The notes beneath the pieces were generated by a model, which saw nothing but the letters and a program-made list of their open reading frames with translations, searched no databases and was not told the origin of the DNA. A DNA stretch of 64,000 nt. It comes from an uncultured Alphaproteobacteria bacterium. GTDB taxonomy: Bacteria > Pseudomonadota > Alphaproteobacteria > RF32 > CAG-239. How positions within the stretch are numbered: position 1 is the stretch's first letter; the number at the start of each line of letters is the position of its first letter. Positions 51,954 through 60,127 of this stretch are shown piece after piece. The DNA lies in the NCBI GenBank assembly GCA_934255405.1, contig CAKQNT010000003.1, positions 1 through 64,000 on the forward strand, given 5' to 3'. The position numbers and the translations under genes were made by a program.

Positions 51954-52832
51954 ATGAACAAGATTAAATTCAGCCTGATGGCAGTTCTGTTCGGTTGCGC
52001 CGGAGTTTCCGGAGCAATCGCGGATGATTCTGTTTATGTAAATCTTTCGGTTTTGGATGGCTTAAGCAATGATTCCAGAGTAATCGCTGCTCCGGAGCCG
52101 CTGTTTCCGATTGTTAAAAAAGCCCCGACAGTAGCCAAACCAATAGCCAAAAAGACACAGCCGACCAAGGTCAAAGCCGAGGTTAAAAAGGTTGAAGTCA
52201 AAAAGGCTAAAGCTAAAAATGTTATAGAAAAAACTGCTCCGGCAGAATCTAAACCGGTTGTGGCGCAAATTCCGTTTGTGCAGAATGCCGCGCCGGTAGA
52301 GGTGGTTGATGTTGAGCCTGTCAAAGCTGAGCCCAAGATCGAAAGCGTCAAGCCGAAGGTCTCTGAGCCGGTTGTTGAACCGAAGACTGAAGATGTTTCG
52401 ACTCCCAACGCCGTACCCGTACCGGAAGTTCCGGCAGAACCGGTTGTTAAATCTGAACCTGCTGCTCAGCCGATGGTGGAGGCTCCCAAACTGCTGGTTG
52501 AAGAAAACGTGCCAGCAACGCCGTCCGCCGCGGTTAGTCGCAATATTGTGTTTGCAGAAGGTGTTGATGAGCTAAGCGCAGATCAGCAGAAACAGATCGA
52601 CGAAATAATTGCTTCTTTTGATGACGCGTCCAATCATAAAATCGCTATTTTTTCCTACAATCTTGATGATGGTGAAGACGTATTCAAGAAAAAACGTATG
52701 AGCCTCAATCGTGCGGTGGCTGTTCGCAGTTATCTTTTGCCTAAAGGCTACAAAAATTTCAGCATTAAGGTTGTCAATGTTGATGCTTCTTCCGGCAAAG
52801 CCAACACCGTTGAGCTGGAAGAGCTGGACTAA
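51954..52832 (+). CDS. Exported protein with Lys/Pro-rich linker and OmpA-like C-terminal domain
   Basis: 292 residues. A signal peptide (~1-24, ending AIA) is followed by a Val/Lys/Pro/Glu-rich low-complexity region (~45-195). The C-terminal ~90 residues (~200-292) read NIVFAEGVDELSADQQKQIDEI and SLNRAVAVRSYLLPKGYKNFSI, the helix pattern of OmpA/MotB-type peptidoglycan-binding domains. The usual Asp/Arg peptidoglycan-contact pair is not plainly conserved. It is probably a periplasmic protein anchored by its long spacer. The gene starts 28 bases after the SuhB-like stop, and may share its transcript. Confidence 0.75.
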   Translation: MNKIKFSLMAVLFGCAGVSGAIADDSVYVNLSVLDGLSNDSRVIAAPEPLFPIVKKAPTVAKPIAKKTQPTKVKAEVKKVEVKKAKAKNVIEKTAPAESKPVVAQIPFVQNAAPVEVVDVEPVKAEPKIESVKPKVSEPVVEPKTEDVSTPNAVPVPEVPAEPVVKSEPAAQPMVEAPKLLVEENVPATPSAAVSRNIVFAEGVDELSADQQKQIDEIIASFDDASNHKIAIFSYNLDDGEDVFKKKRMSLNRAVAVRSYLLPKGYKNFSIKVVNVDASSGKANTVELEELD

Positions 52833-52868
52833 AACCGCTAAAATTTTTAAAAAATATTTAAATAATGC

Positions 52869-52897
52869 TTGCGTTATTTGATTGATTAATGTATAAG
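52869..52897 (+). promoter_or_regulatory. Putative promoter of rpmE
   Basis: TTGCGT (52869-52874), 17-base spacer, TATAAG (52892-52897). Confidence 0.5.
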
Positions 52898-52943
52898 GGC
52901 AACAAAATTATACTGTTTGTACCGAATTTAGGAGTTTTTTAAG

Positions 52944-53174
52944 ATGAAAAATGGTATTCATCCCGATTATCACGAAATTACTTATGTAATGACTGACGGT
53001 GAAAAAGTTAAAGTTCGTTCGACCATGGGTAAGGCCGGCGATGTTATCAATTTGGAAGTTGATCCCAAGTCTCATCCGGCTTGGACCGGCGTTCGTCGTT
53101 TGGTAGACACCGGCGGTCAGCTCTCCAAATTCAAGAACAAGTTTGGCGCTTTCGGCCTCAAGACCGGCGACTAA
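52944..53174 (+). CDS. rpmE: Ribosomal protein bL31
   Basis: 76 residues, large-subunit protein L31. The start KNGIHPDYHEITYVMTDG and the SHPAWTG motif are typical. It lacks the four-cysteine zinc motif of the C+ type, so it is a C- form, as is common in Alphaproteobacteria. TTTAGGAGTT precedes the ATG. A strong terminator follows. Confidence 0.96.
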   Translation: MKNGIHPDYHEITYVMTDGEKVKVRSTMGKAGDVINLEVDPKSHPAWTGVRRLVDTGGQLSKFKNKFGAFGLKTGD

Positions 53175-53205
53175 TAATATTGCTGTTCTCAGCTTACGAT
53201 TTGTT

Positions 53206-53241
53206 AACCTACGCCTGTTATAATCAGGCGTAGGTTTTTTT
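53206..53241 (+). terminator. Intrinsic terminator of rpmE
   Basis: AACCTACGCCTG / CAGGCGTAGGTT, 12-base-pair stem, then TTTTTT. Confidence 0.92.
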
Positions 53242-53260
53242 ATGTTTAAAGAGATTTCTG

Positions 53261-54850
53261 ATGATTAAGATTGCTCATTATGAAGTTTATATTGACCGTG
53301 GCGCCGGTTGGCAGCTGGAAGATCGTTTTGCGGCAGAGCAGCGGCAAGATGCCTTTAATCTGGCCAAAGAGCGCGAGCAGGAGAAATGCAAGGTTAAAAT
53401 AATCAAAGAGATTTTTGATGTTCAGGATAACTCTTATCAAGAGAGTGTTGAATATGTAAGTAATCTTAATAAGCACAAGAACAAAAAAAACAACAGCTGG
53501 GCAACAGAAGATGATGAAAAAGTCCCTAACGCCCCGTTGCCGATAATAGAGACTCCGCTGTCGCGCAACAGTGTTGCCAGTGCTTTGCTAAAATTGGTTC
53601 TGCTGATTGTCGTCAGCTTGATTTTTGCAAATTTATTTGTCAGCTTGCTGTTTCCGGTGTTGGAGATATTTATTCCTGAAGACAACAGCCGTCCGGTTTT
53701 GTTTGGCGTGTTCTTTGTTGTGTTTTTGGCAATGTCGGTTCCGCTATTGCTCAAAAGTATCCCATGGTATGTTTTTATGGGCAGTTCCAAGCCGCGCCCG
53801 ATAAAAGAGCAGAAATTTTATGATCGTGCCGAATATTTAATTCGGGCTTATAACCTCAATTCAGACAAGGATCCGGTAGTGGCTTCGGCATATCCGGAAG
53901 CTCCGTTGGAATATAAGCAATATATTGTTTCTTTTTTGAGCGAGTTGATATCTCATATTCAGTCGCCTAACGCCATGCTGAGTAGTTTTTCCCGTTTTGG
54001 GTTGAAACTTATTGTCTATGGCGGTTGTCTGGAGCTTGCTCGGTACAGCGGCCTAACCATGCCTGAAGCCAATTCGGTTTTGTTTGACGCTCTCAAAATT
54101 ATCGATGGCGATAAGGCCGATTTGGAGGCTTTTTATGAGGCCAAACGTACCTATCGTGATAATAAAATTGCTGTTTTAATGGCCGGTGTCGGCGCTAATC
54201 TTATGTCTCAGGTTATCAGCGGTATGCCAATATCTGAAAATTTGCTCAATGTTGCTTTCAACAAATGGGAGTCTCAAGACAGTAACCCGCAGATAGACCG
54301 TGAGCCGGAAGTGGCAGAAGAGGCAGATTTGCCGGCCGAACCGGCGCCCAAAGTTTCGGCTATTGACACTTTGGTCAGCCTAAAAAGCGATTTGAAATTT
54401 ATGGATGACGCCATGCCGAACAAAGAGCAGACTGCCGCCGATGTCAGCGCTCAAATTCACAACATTGTTTCTAACCTAGTTAATAAGTATAATGGAATTG
54501 ATATTGTTGAAGCCGGCGGAATTACCACTGTGCGCTTCCGCGTGGTTGCCAATGCCGTCAAGTTTGCTCTGGCCTGCCGCAAAGATATCAATGCCTATCA
54601 TGATGAAATTGACAATGACAATATGCTGATGCGCAACTGCTTTGCGCTGGCTGCCTACAAGCCGGAAGAAGAGCCGAATTTGAGCACTTTTTGGGCAGAT
54701 ATGTTTGAACATATTTACAATAATGAAGTGGTTATGACTGCCGATGTCAAAAACGAAATGTCCGGCGCCGGCTATACTTTAGACTTTTTGGGTGAAAAGA
54801 ATTTTAAGACCTTGAATATATCCAAAGAGTTATACAAGATTATTGATTGA
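53261..54850 (+). CDS. Membrane protein with cyclase-like C-terminal domain, unknown function
   Basis: 529 residues. The N-terminal ~75 residues contain a small alpha/beta module (YEVYIDRGAGWQLEDRFAAE). Two transmembrane stretches lie at ~107-135 and ~146-166, followed by a long helical region (~180-340) and a Pro/Glu linker. From ~395 the pattern resembles class III nucleotidyl-cyclase homology: a helix, then GITTVRFRVVANAVKFALACRKDI, and at the end VVMTADVKNEM with FLGEKNFKTLNISKELYKI. The catalytic metal Asp of the cyclase core is not visible (the GDG position reads AGG), so any cyclase activity is doubtful. I know no family by name. The assignment is a pattern inference. Confidence 0.6.
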   Translation: MIKIAHYEVYIDRGAGWQLEDRFAAEQRQDAFNLAKEREQEKCKVKIIKEIFDVQDNSYQESVEYVSNLNKHKNKKNNSWATEDDEKVPNAPLPIIETPLSRNSVASALLKLVLLIVVSLIFANLFVSLLFPVLEIFIPEDNSRPVLFGVFFVVFLAMSVPLLLKSIPWYVFMGSSKPRPIKEQKFYDRAEYLIRAYNLNSDKDPVVASAYPEAPLEYKQYIVSFLSELISHIQSPNAMLSSFSRFGLKLIVYGGCLELARYSGLTMPEANSVLFDALKIIDGDKADLEAFYEAKRTYRDNKIAVLMAGVGANLMSQVISGMPISENLLNVAFNKWESQDSNPQIDREPEVAEEADLPAEPAPKVSAIDTLVSLKSDLKFMDDAMPNKEQTAADVSAQIHNIVSNLVNKYNGIDIVEAGGITTVRFRVVANAVKFALACRKDINAYHDEIDNDNMLMRNCFALAAYKPEEEPNLSTFWADMFEHIYNNEVVMTADVKNEMSGAGYTLDFLGEKNFKTLNISKELYKIID

Positions 54851-54866
54851 ATAACATAAAAAAATA

Positions 54867-54895
54867 TTGTGATTGTGGTAAATTAATGCTATACT
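54867..54895 (+). promoter_or_regulatory. Putative promoter of the gene at 54920
   Basis: TTGTGA (54867-54872), 17-base spacer, TATACT (54890-54895). Confidence 0.5.
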
Positions 54896-54919
54896 TATAA
54901 GGTATTTAAGGAGAGTACC

Positions 54920-55762
54920 ATGTCGAGTATTGATAGCCTAAAAAGTTCCGCACTTGACGGTAGCACCGCCAAGTCATGGGAAAAGACCGTCACGGATATG
55001 AATGACATTGACGAGACCTTTGCTAACGCCAGAGATCTCGGTCAGGTACGTTTAAATTACTCGCGTATTACTGCTGTGGGTGAGCTCTCTAAATTTGATA
55101 CTGTTGATATTTATAAAACCACCGTTGTCAGCAAACGCGGCAAATTTGCTCTCTCTTTGCGCAACAGCAAAGGTGATGACAAGGTTTTGGATCTTTCCAA
55201 ATATGAGAGCTATATTAATGATCTCAAACGACAGCTTGACCCCGAAGGATATGCCAAAGAGCAAGAGAAAAAGCTGGCGGAAGAGGCCAATCGCGGATTG
55301 CTGGAATTAACCGCCCCCGGTATGAAGATTGAGGTTTATTCTACCGACCGTTACGGACGCCAAAAACTGGTAGCTGACAGCTCTGCCGAAAAAGGCAGTA
55401 AAGAGTACGAGGCTATGAGCTCTATGCTCAAAGGCGAATATATGGCGGATCAGGGCGATTATTACATCAAAGTCAGCCGTGATGATGATACCCCGAAATC
55501 AGAAGAGATGTCTTATGCCCTGCAGCTCAAAATGGGTGAGAGCTTTAAGCATGATTATGTTGCTATTGAGAGCAAGTCGGAAGATACCAAGAACAAAACC
55601 ACCAGCAAGATTCCTCTTACAACCGGTACAGATGCCAGCGGCAGCCTCTCGGCCGTAAACGCCCTGCAGATACAGGCGCAGCGTTATCAGGCAACAGCGC
55701 AGATGTTACAGGTTGGTTACTTGAACATGGCAGACATCTACAACAACTATTTCAATAAATAA
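54920..55762 (+). CDS. Beta-rich protein of unknown function
   Basis: 280 residues, no signal peptide. The middle has two stretches that read like PPC-type (bacterial pre-peptidase C-terminal) beta domains: ITAVGELSKFDTVDIYKTTVVS followed by FALSLRN near ~50-92, and MKIEVYS through GDYYIKVSRDD then YALQLKMG near ~135-210. The N-terminus and the C-terminal helix (AVNALQIQAQRYQATAQMLQ, ending MADIYNNYF) are not of that type. I do not assign a function. AGGAGAG precedes the ATG. It has its own promoter, and a hairpin at 55801-55829 follows. Confidence 0.6.
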   Translation: MSSIDSLKSSALDGSTAKSWEKTVTDMNDIDETFANARDLGQVRLNYSRITAVGELSKFDTVDIYKTTVVSKRGKFALSLRNSKGDDKVLDLSKYESYINDLKRQLDPEGYAKEQEKKLAEEANRGLLELTAPGMKIEVYSTDRYGRQKLVADSSAEKGSKEYEAMSSMLKGEYMADQGDYYIKVSRDDDTPKSEEMSYALQLKMGESFKHDYVAIESKSEDTKNKTTSKIPLTTGTDASGSLSAVNALQIQAQRYQATAQMLQVGYLNMADIYNNYFNK

Positions 55763-55800
55763 GCGCCTAAAACTTAAAAAATTACTTGTATATTGTGCAA

Positions 55801-55829
55801 AGAAAAACTATCCTATGGATAGTTTTTCT
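55801..55829 (+). terminator. Hairpin between the beta-rich gene and the TrcR gene
   Basis: AGAAAAACTATCC / GGATAGTTTTTCT, 13-base-pair stem with TAT loop, then GTTTT. It looks like a terminator for the upstream gene and lies 32 bases ahead of the TrcR start, so it may also be an attenuator. Confidence 0.75.
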
Positions 55830-55860
55830 GTTTTATGTACGAACGAAAGGAATTTTTAAT

Positions 55861-56493
55861 ATGACAGCTCCTCTTATGCCGCGCGCAACCGCCGTATGGC
55901 TGGTAGAGAATACCACCCTGACATTTCGTCAGATTTCCAAATTTTGCGAGATTCATGAACTTGAAATTCAGGCGATTGCCGATGGCGATGTTTCTGGCAA
56001 TATCCGCGGACTTTCACCAATTGACAATGGCCAGCTGAGCTGGGATGAGATCCGTCGCTGCGAAGCTGATAAAACTGCGTCTTTGCAAGCCAATCAGATG
56101 GAAAGAAACGTTAAAGAGCGCAACCTCAAAGCTAAAAAAGTTTTGTCTCCCTCTCAGCGTGAAGACAAACCCAATGCTATTGCTTGGGTTATCAAAAACT
56201 ATCCGCAGCTCAAGGACAGTCAGGTTTGCAAGCTGATTGGCACCACCAAACCGACAATTGAGGCTATTCGCAACGGAACTCACCGTGATGCCGCCAATAT
56301 CCGCCCGAAGAATCCGGTCACCATCGGTCTGTGCTCTGAGCAGGATTTGGAAAAAGCCTTGCTTGCCGCTCAGCCTAAACCGGTTAAAGAGAAAAAAGCA
56401 AAAGTTAAGAAAACTCCGGCCAAGAAGACAGCCGCCAAGAAACCGGCTACAAAGAAAACTCCGGCCAAGAAAACAGCCGCCAAAAAGAAATAG
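55861..56493 (+). CDS. TrcR-type DUF1013 regulator with a histone-H1-like C-terminal tail
   Basis: 210 residues from ATG 55861 (GAAAGGA ahead); a longer frame starts inside the hairpin and lacks homology. Residues 1-165 match the alphaproteobacterial DUF1013 cell-cycle regulator TrcR (PLMPRATAVWLVENTTLTFRQI and IRGLSPIDNGQLSWDEIRRCE), which in Caulobacter associates with RNA polymerase. Residues 172-210 form a Lys/Ala/Pro tail built of KKTPAKKTAAKKP-type repeats, typical of H1-like DNA-binding tails and not a usual part of DUF1013 proteins. The tail is repeated in DNA with a 45-base period. The gene is followed by a strong terminator and converges on ftsI. Confidence 0.85.
   Translation: MTAPLMPRATAVWLVENTTLTFRQISKFCEIHELEIQAIADGDVSGNIRGLSPIDNGQLSWDEIRRCEADKTASLQANQMERNVKERNLKAKKVLSPSQREDKPNAIAWVIKNYPQLKDSQVCKLIGTTKPTIEAIRNGTHRDAANIRPKNPVTIGLCSEQDLEKALLAAQPKPVKEKKAKVKKTPAKKTAAKKPATKKTPAKKTAAKKK
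56407..56489 (+). repeat. 45-base direct repeat encoding the H1-like tail
   Basis: Two copies of AAGAAAACTCCGGCCAAGAA, followed by a similar GCCGCCAA run, begin about 45 bases (15 codons) apart and encode the repeated KKTPAKKTAAKK. Near-identity suggests recent expansion. Confidence 0.75.
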
Positions 56494-56507
56494 TTTTTGC
56501 CCAAACC

Positions 56508-56540
56508 AAAGGCTCCGCGTATCTGCGGAGCCTTTTTTGT
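56508..56540. terminator. Bidirectional terminator between the TrcR gene and ftsI
   Basis: AAGGCTCCGC / GCGGAGCCTT stem with GTATCT loop, then TTTTTG. It is shared by the converging ftsI. Confidence 0.85.
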
Positions 56541-56551
56541 TGGTTCTTAAA

Positions 56552-58285
56552 TTAATATGAGGCTTCAATTATCCGTTGGCGGCGCTGCTCATCAATATCA
56601 AAATTTGCTTTTAGATTGAGCTGCGGCGCAACTGCAGAAATAATGTTATAGGCAGTAGGCACTGAGTTCCAACCGGCATCAACCAATTTCCAGGTCTCGT
56701 GAGCAGATTTGGGGTCATTATAAGTTACAATCAACGCATATTTTGGATTAGAAATCGGAAAAGCCGATACAAAGCTGGTGCGCACTTTTCCTTTTACATA
56801 TTTGCCATTTACAATCAGATTAGCCGTTCCGGTTTTGCCGCCGACTTCATAACCGGGGACATTTGCGCGGCGTCCGGAGCCATCGGTAACAACCATACGC
56901 AATAATTTACGCATATTTTTAGAGGTATTGTAAGAAACAACCCGATATCCGTTTTTGGTTTTGGCGCTGCCTTTAATTAGAGTAGGGCTGTGATATATGC
57001 CTCCGTTGACGATTGAAGAATATCCGGTTAGCACGTGCAACGGAGACACCGCCACACCATAGCCATAAGCAATTGATGCTACAGTGCCTTCATCCCAGCG
57101 ACGCGGAGTAATCGGGCGTCCTTTTTCGGCCAGTTCAATATCCAGTTTATCAAAGAATCCAACCTTTTCCAAAAAATTGCGTTGTTCTGTTCCTCCAGCG
57201 CGCAAAGCCATTTGCGCTGACCCGATATTGGAAGAGTGTACCAAAATTTCTGCAACGGATAACCAGCGGTTTTCGGCATGATAATCTTTAACCACGCGTG
57301 ACTTTAGCTTTAGAGGTTTGGAGGCATCAAAGCTGTCAGATACCTTTATTTTGCCGCTTTCCAAAGACATTGCTGTGTTAAATACCTTTAGAATAGACCC
57401 CGGTTCATAAACTCCCATTGTCGCCATATTAAACAATGCTTTTTGATTTTTGCCATCATAGTTGTTGGGATCAAAATCCGGCATTGACACCATTGCCAAA
57501 ATTTCAGAGGTGTTAACATCCATCAAAACCGCAGTTACACTGTCTGGTTTAAATTTCTTAATGCCGTCTTTGAGTGCCTCACGCACGGTATATTGCACTC
57601 CGACATCAATGGAGAGCTGTAGCGGCACATCAGATTTGGTCAGGCGTTCATTCATGGCTTTTTCTATACCGGATACACCTTCATTATCAATGTTGGTTTT
57701 GCCAATGATGTGAGCCAAAAGGTTTTTGTGCGGATAAATGCGTTTTTCGCTATCCAAAAACTCCAAACTCGGGTTGCCCAGATAGTTAACCTGATATTGT
57801 TGCGATGGCGAAAGATCGCGTTTCAGAGTAACATAACCTTTTTTGCGTTTTAATTTTTTGAGGGTATCTTCAAAATCAAGCTCCGGCAAAATATTTACCA
57901 GATTATGAGCTGTTTTTTCAGGGTTGCGCACTTTGCTTAGATTAACTTGCAAATTAACTGTGGGAAGCGAGGTTGCGATAATTGTTCCGTTGCGGTCAAT
58001 AATATCGGCGCGCCGAATCGGATTCTGAGCAAAGTGAGTCGGCGCTGTGTTTTCTGCAGAATCCAAATTTGGTGTCACGCAGAGATTAAACAAACTTCCG
58101 GCAATATAGAGATAAGCCAGTGCAAACGCGCCAATTGCGATAGCTACACGATTTTTGCAAACAGAGAGCGGGTCTTGCGAGCAGAACAATCCGCAGCCGA
58201 AAGAAGGATTTTTATTTATCCTTATTTCCTCGCCGGGGAGATAGAAATCTTCTGTTTTCTTTCTCGAAAAATACTTTCCGAACAT
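56552..58285 (-). CDS. ftsI: Division-specific transpeptidase FtsI (PBP3)
   Basis: 577 residues. Septal peptidoglycan cross-linking enzyme. One transmembrane helix (~47-68) follows a 45-residue cytosolic part. A pedestal domain (RRADIIDRNGTIIATSLP) precedes the transpeptidase domain with S297-x-x-K300 (PGSILK), S351-S-N353 and the KTGT motif near 474. All three active-site motifs are intact. It is the last gene of a short mraZ-rsmH-ftsL-ftsI transcript and is 22 bases after ftsL. No murE/murF genes follow. Confidence 0.95.
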   Translation of the reverse strand: MFGKYFSRKKTEDFYLPGEEIRINKNPSFGCGLFCSQDPLSVCKNRVAIAIGAFALAYLYIAGSLFNLCVTPNLDSAENTAPTHFAQNPIRRADIIDRNGTIIATSLPTVNLQVNLSKVRNPEKTAHNLVNILPELDFEDTLKKLKRKKGYVTLKRDLSPSQQYQVNYLGNPSLEFLDSEKRIYPHKNLLAHIIGKTNIDNEGVSGIEKAMNERLTKSDVPLQLSIDVGVQYTVREALKDGIKKFKPDSVTAVLMDVNTSEILAMVSMPDFDPNNYDGKNQKALFNMATMGVYEPGSILKVFNTAMSLESGKIKVSDSFDASKPLKLKSRVVKDYHAENRWLSVAEILVHSSNIGSAQMALRAGGTEQRNFLEKVGFFDKLDIELAEKGRPITPRRWDEGTVASIAYGYGVAVSPLHVLTGYSSIVNGGIYHSPTLIKGSAKTKNGYRVVSYNTSKNMRKLLRMVVTDGSGRRANVPGYEVGGKTGTANLIVNGKYVKGKVRTSFVSAFPISNPKYALIVTYNDPKSAHETWKLVDAGWNSVPTAYNIISAVAPQLNLKANFDIDEQRRQRIIEASY

Positions 58286-58307
58286 TGTCTGCTACTGCCC
58301 ACACCAA

Positions 58308-58691
58308 TTATCTCTGAGCATTAGTCAGGCGTTTCAGCTCCTTATTTTGCTCAGCATATTTTGAAATACTTTTTCTGGCGGCGATTTTTCGCGATTCGCC
58401 GTTTTCATAAGAGAATGGTAGCGCAGAATAGTTAATAATTTGTTCAGCTTGCACCGGATTTAAAGAAATATGTTTAGCCACCAGATTATGCAGTCTGGCC
58501 GGATCATTCAGGTGAGACCATTCCGCTTTTAAGATATGAATACTTTTAATGTCGCTTTGGATATTACGGTTAATGGTAGTGAGCTGTCCCTCAAGCTCCT
58601 GCACGGTATTTTTCATAACCAGAACACCGATAATGATAACGCTGGGAATTGCAACGCGCAAAGCTAATGATGCCAATTTGGTGCTAATCAT
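58308..58691 (-). CDS. ftsL: Cell-division protein FtsL
   Basis: 127 residues with an N-terminal transmembrane helix (~10-27: LRVAIPSVIIIGVLVM) and a periplasmic coiled coil (~30-65). FtsL is short and poorly conserved; position between rsmH and ftsI and the topology identify it. The start overlaps the rsmH stop by ATGA. The end holds a basic segment (ARKSISKYAEQNKELKRL). Confidence 0.85.
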   Translation of the reverse strand: MISTKLASLALRVAIPSVIIIGVLVMKNTVQELEGQLTTINRNIQSDIKSIHILKAEWSHLNDPARLHNLVAKHISLNPVQAEQIINYSALPFSYENGESRKIAARKSISKYAEQNKELKRLTNAQR

Positions 58692-59635
58692 GCTTTAAAC
58701 TCCTTCTGGAAGTTTGGGCTTTTGACGGCATAACGCAATTTTGCCGAACGGGAGCGGGCGTTTATTTTCAGCTCTTCTTCCGAGGGGACAATTGCTTTTG
58801 AGCATTCAGCAAAAATCATGCCGTCATCTTGAGGTTGAGTTTCTGTCCGGTAGCGCGAAACATGGCGCGTTTTGCCGGTGTTATTTTTGAAAAATGTTTT
58901 GACAATGCGGTCTTCCAGCGAATGAAAGTCCACCACCACCAGCCGACCGCCGGCCGCCAGTTTTTGAGCCGCCGCTGCTAGTCCGGATTGCAATTCTCCC
59001 AGCTCATCATTAACCGCAATTCGCAACGCCTGAAAAGTGCGGGTTGCCGGATTAATACCGTCGCCGGAACGGTGCACAACACTGCAGACCAAATCTGCCA
59101 ACTCTTTGGTTGTTTGTATCGGCGCGGTTTTGCGGGTCTCAACAATACGGCGGGCAATTTGGCGTGATTTTCTTTCTTCTCCATAATTATATATAATGTC
59201 GGCCAGTTCGGCTTCCGGCAGCGAATTAACCAAATCAGCGGCGCTTTGTCCGGACTGCGACATCCGCATATCCAGCGGTGCGTCTTTGGCAAAAGAAAAA
59301 CCGCGCTCTGCCTGATCTATCTGCATTGAAGATACACCAATATCAAAAACCGCTCCATCAATGTTTTCCTGCACCAAATCTGCCAAGTCGCCAAATCTTC
59401 CGGCTCTGAACTCAAAACGTTTACCGTATTGGGCTTGCAATTCGGCAGCGCGCGCAGCAACATTGGGGTCGCGATCCAGAGCAATAACCTTGCAATCTGC
59501 CGCTTGTAAGATAGCTTCGCTGTATCCGCCATTGCCAAAAGTGGCATCAACATAAGTCTGTCCATCTTGGGGTGCCAGATATTTCAAAACTTCTGGCAAC
59601 ATTACCGGAAAATGTTTCTGATAATTAGGATTCAT
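58688..59635 (-). CDS. rsmH: 16S rRNA (cytosine-1402-N4) methyltransferase RsmH (MraW)
   Basis: 315 residues from ATG 59635; a longer frame upstream lies in mraZ. SAM-binding motif VDATFGNGGYSEAIL (~30-44), the DRDPN and VFDIGVSSMQID motifs, and a conserved C-terminal end (ARSRSAKLRY) are present. It methylates C1402 of 16S rRNA. Its start overlaps the mraZ stop by 11 bases and its stop overlaps ftsL by ATGA, so the whole cluster is coupled. Confidence 0.93.
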   Translation of the reverse strand: MNPNYQKHFPVMLPEVLKYLAPQDGQTYVDATFGNGGYSEAILQAADCKVIALDRDPNVAARAAELQAQYGKRFEFRAGRFGDLADLVQENIDGAVFDIGVSSMQIDQAERGFSFAKDAPLDMRMSQSGQSAADLVNSLPEAELADIIYNYGEERKSRQIARRIVETRKTAPIQTTKELADLVCSVVHRSGDGINPATRTFQALRIAVNDELGELQSGLAAAAQKLAAGGRLVVVDFHSLEDRIVKTFFKNNTGKTRHVSRYRTETQPQDDGMIFAECSKAIVPSEEELKINARSRSAKLRYAVKSPNFQKEFKA

Positions 59636-60092
59636 GAGAATCCTCCTTGATAGAAGGCCGAACTTTGAGTACTTGTGCGCGGATTCTGGCCTCTTCTTTA
59701 GCCCAGTTTTCCGGATTCCAAATCTGAAACTTGCGGCCTTTGCCAACAAAAACGGCGCTGTCGCTGATTTGGGCATGTTTCAACAGTTTCTCAGAAAGCA
59801 TAATCCGTCCGGTAGAATCAAACGGATAGCGCTTGGCATCGCCAAACACCAAATTGGTCAGGTCATCTTGCGTAGCAGAGAAGAAATCCAGCGAATCTTC
59901 CATCTGAGTAGCCAGTTTGTCCAAGAGGTCTTCCAAACAGCCTTCAATGCATGGAGAGGAGAGCGAACGATAGCATACAATTTCGGAACCGGTTTCTTTA
60001 ACAATTGCGCGGTAGTCAGCGGGCAGGGAGACACGGCCTTTGCTGTCTACCTTGTTCAAAACAGTGTCCATAAACAGAAATGTTTTGCGCAA
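59625..60092 (-). CDS. mraZ: Transcriptional regulator MraZ
   Basis: 155 residues from TTG 60092, which has AAGGA nine bases upstream. An ATG seven codons later (60071) lacks a ribosome-binding site; its shorter protein would lose the FL dipeptide that matches the start of other MraZ proteins. Two MraZ/SpoVT-like domains (NKVDSKGRVSLPADYRAI and RYPFDSTGRIMLSEKLL) are present. MraZ is a nucleoid-associated repressor of the dcw cluster, binding TGGGN repeats; three such repeats lie at its own promoter (60138-60162). Confidence 0.9.
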   Translation of the reverse strand: MRKTFLFMDTVLNKVDSKGRVSLPADYRAIVKETGSEIVCYRSLSSPCIEGCLEDLLDKLATQMEDSLDFFSATQDDLTNLVFGDAKRYPFDSTGRIMLSEKLLKHAQISDSAVFVGKGRKFQIWNPENWAKEEARIRAQVLKVRPSIKEDSHES

Positions 60093-60127
60093 CGTTTGGG
60101 TTCCTTGTTAAAAAATCATCTTGTTTA

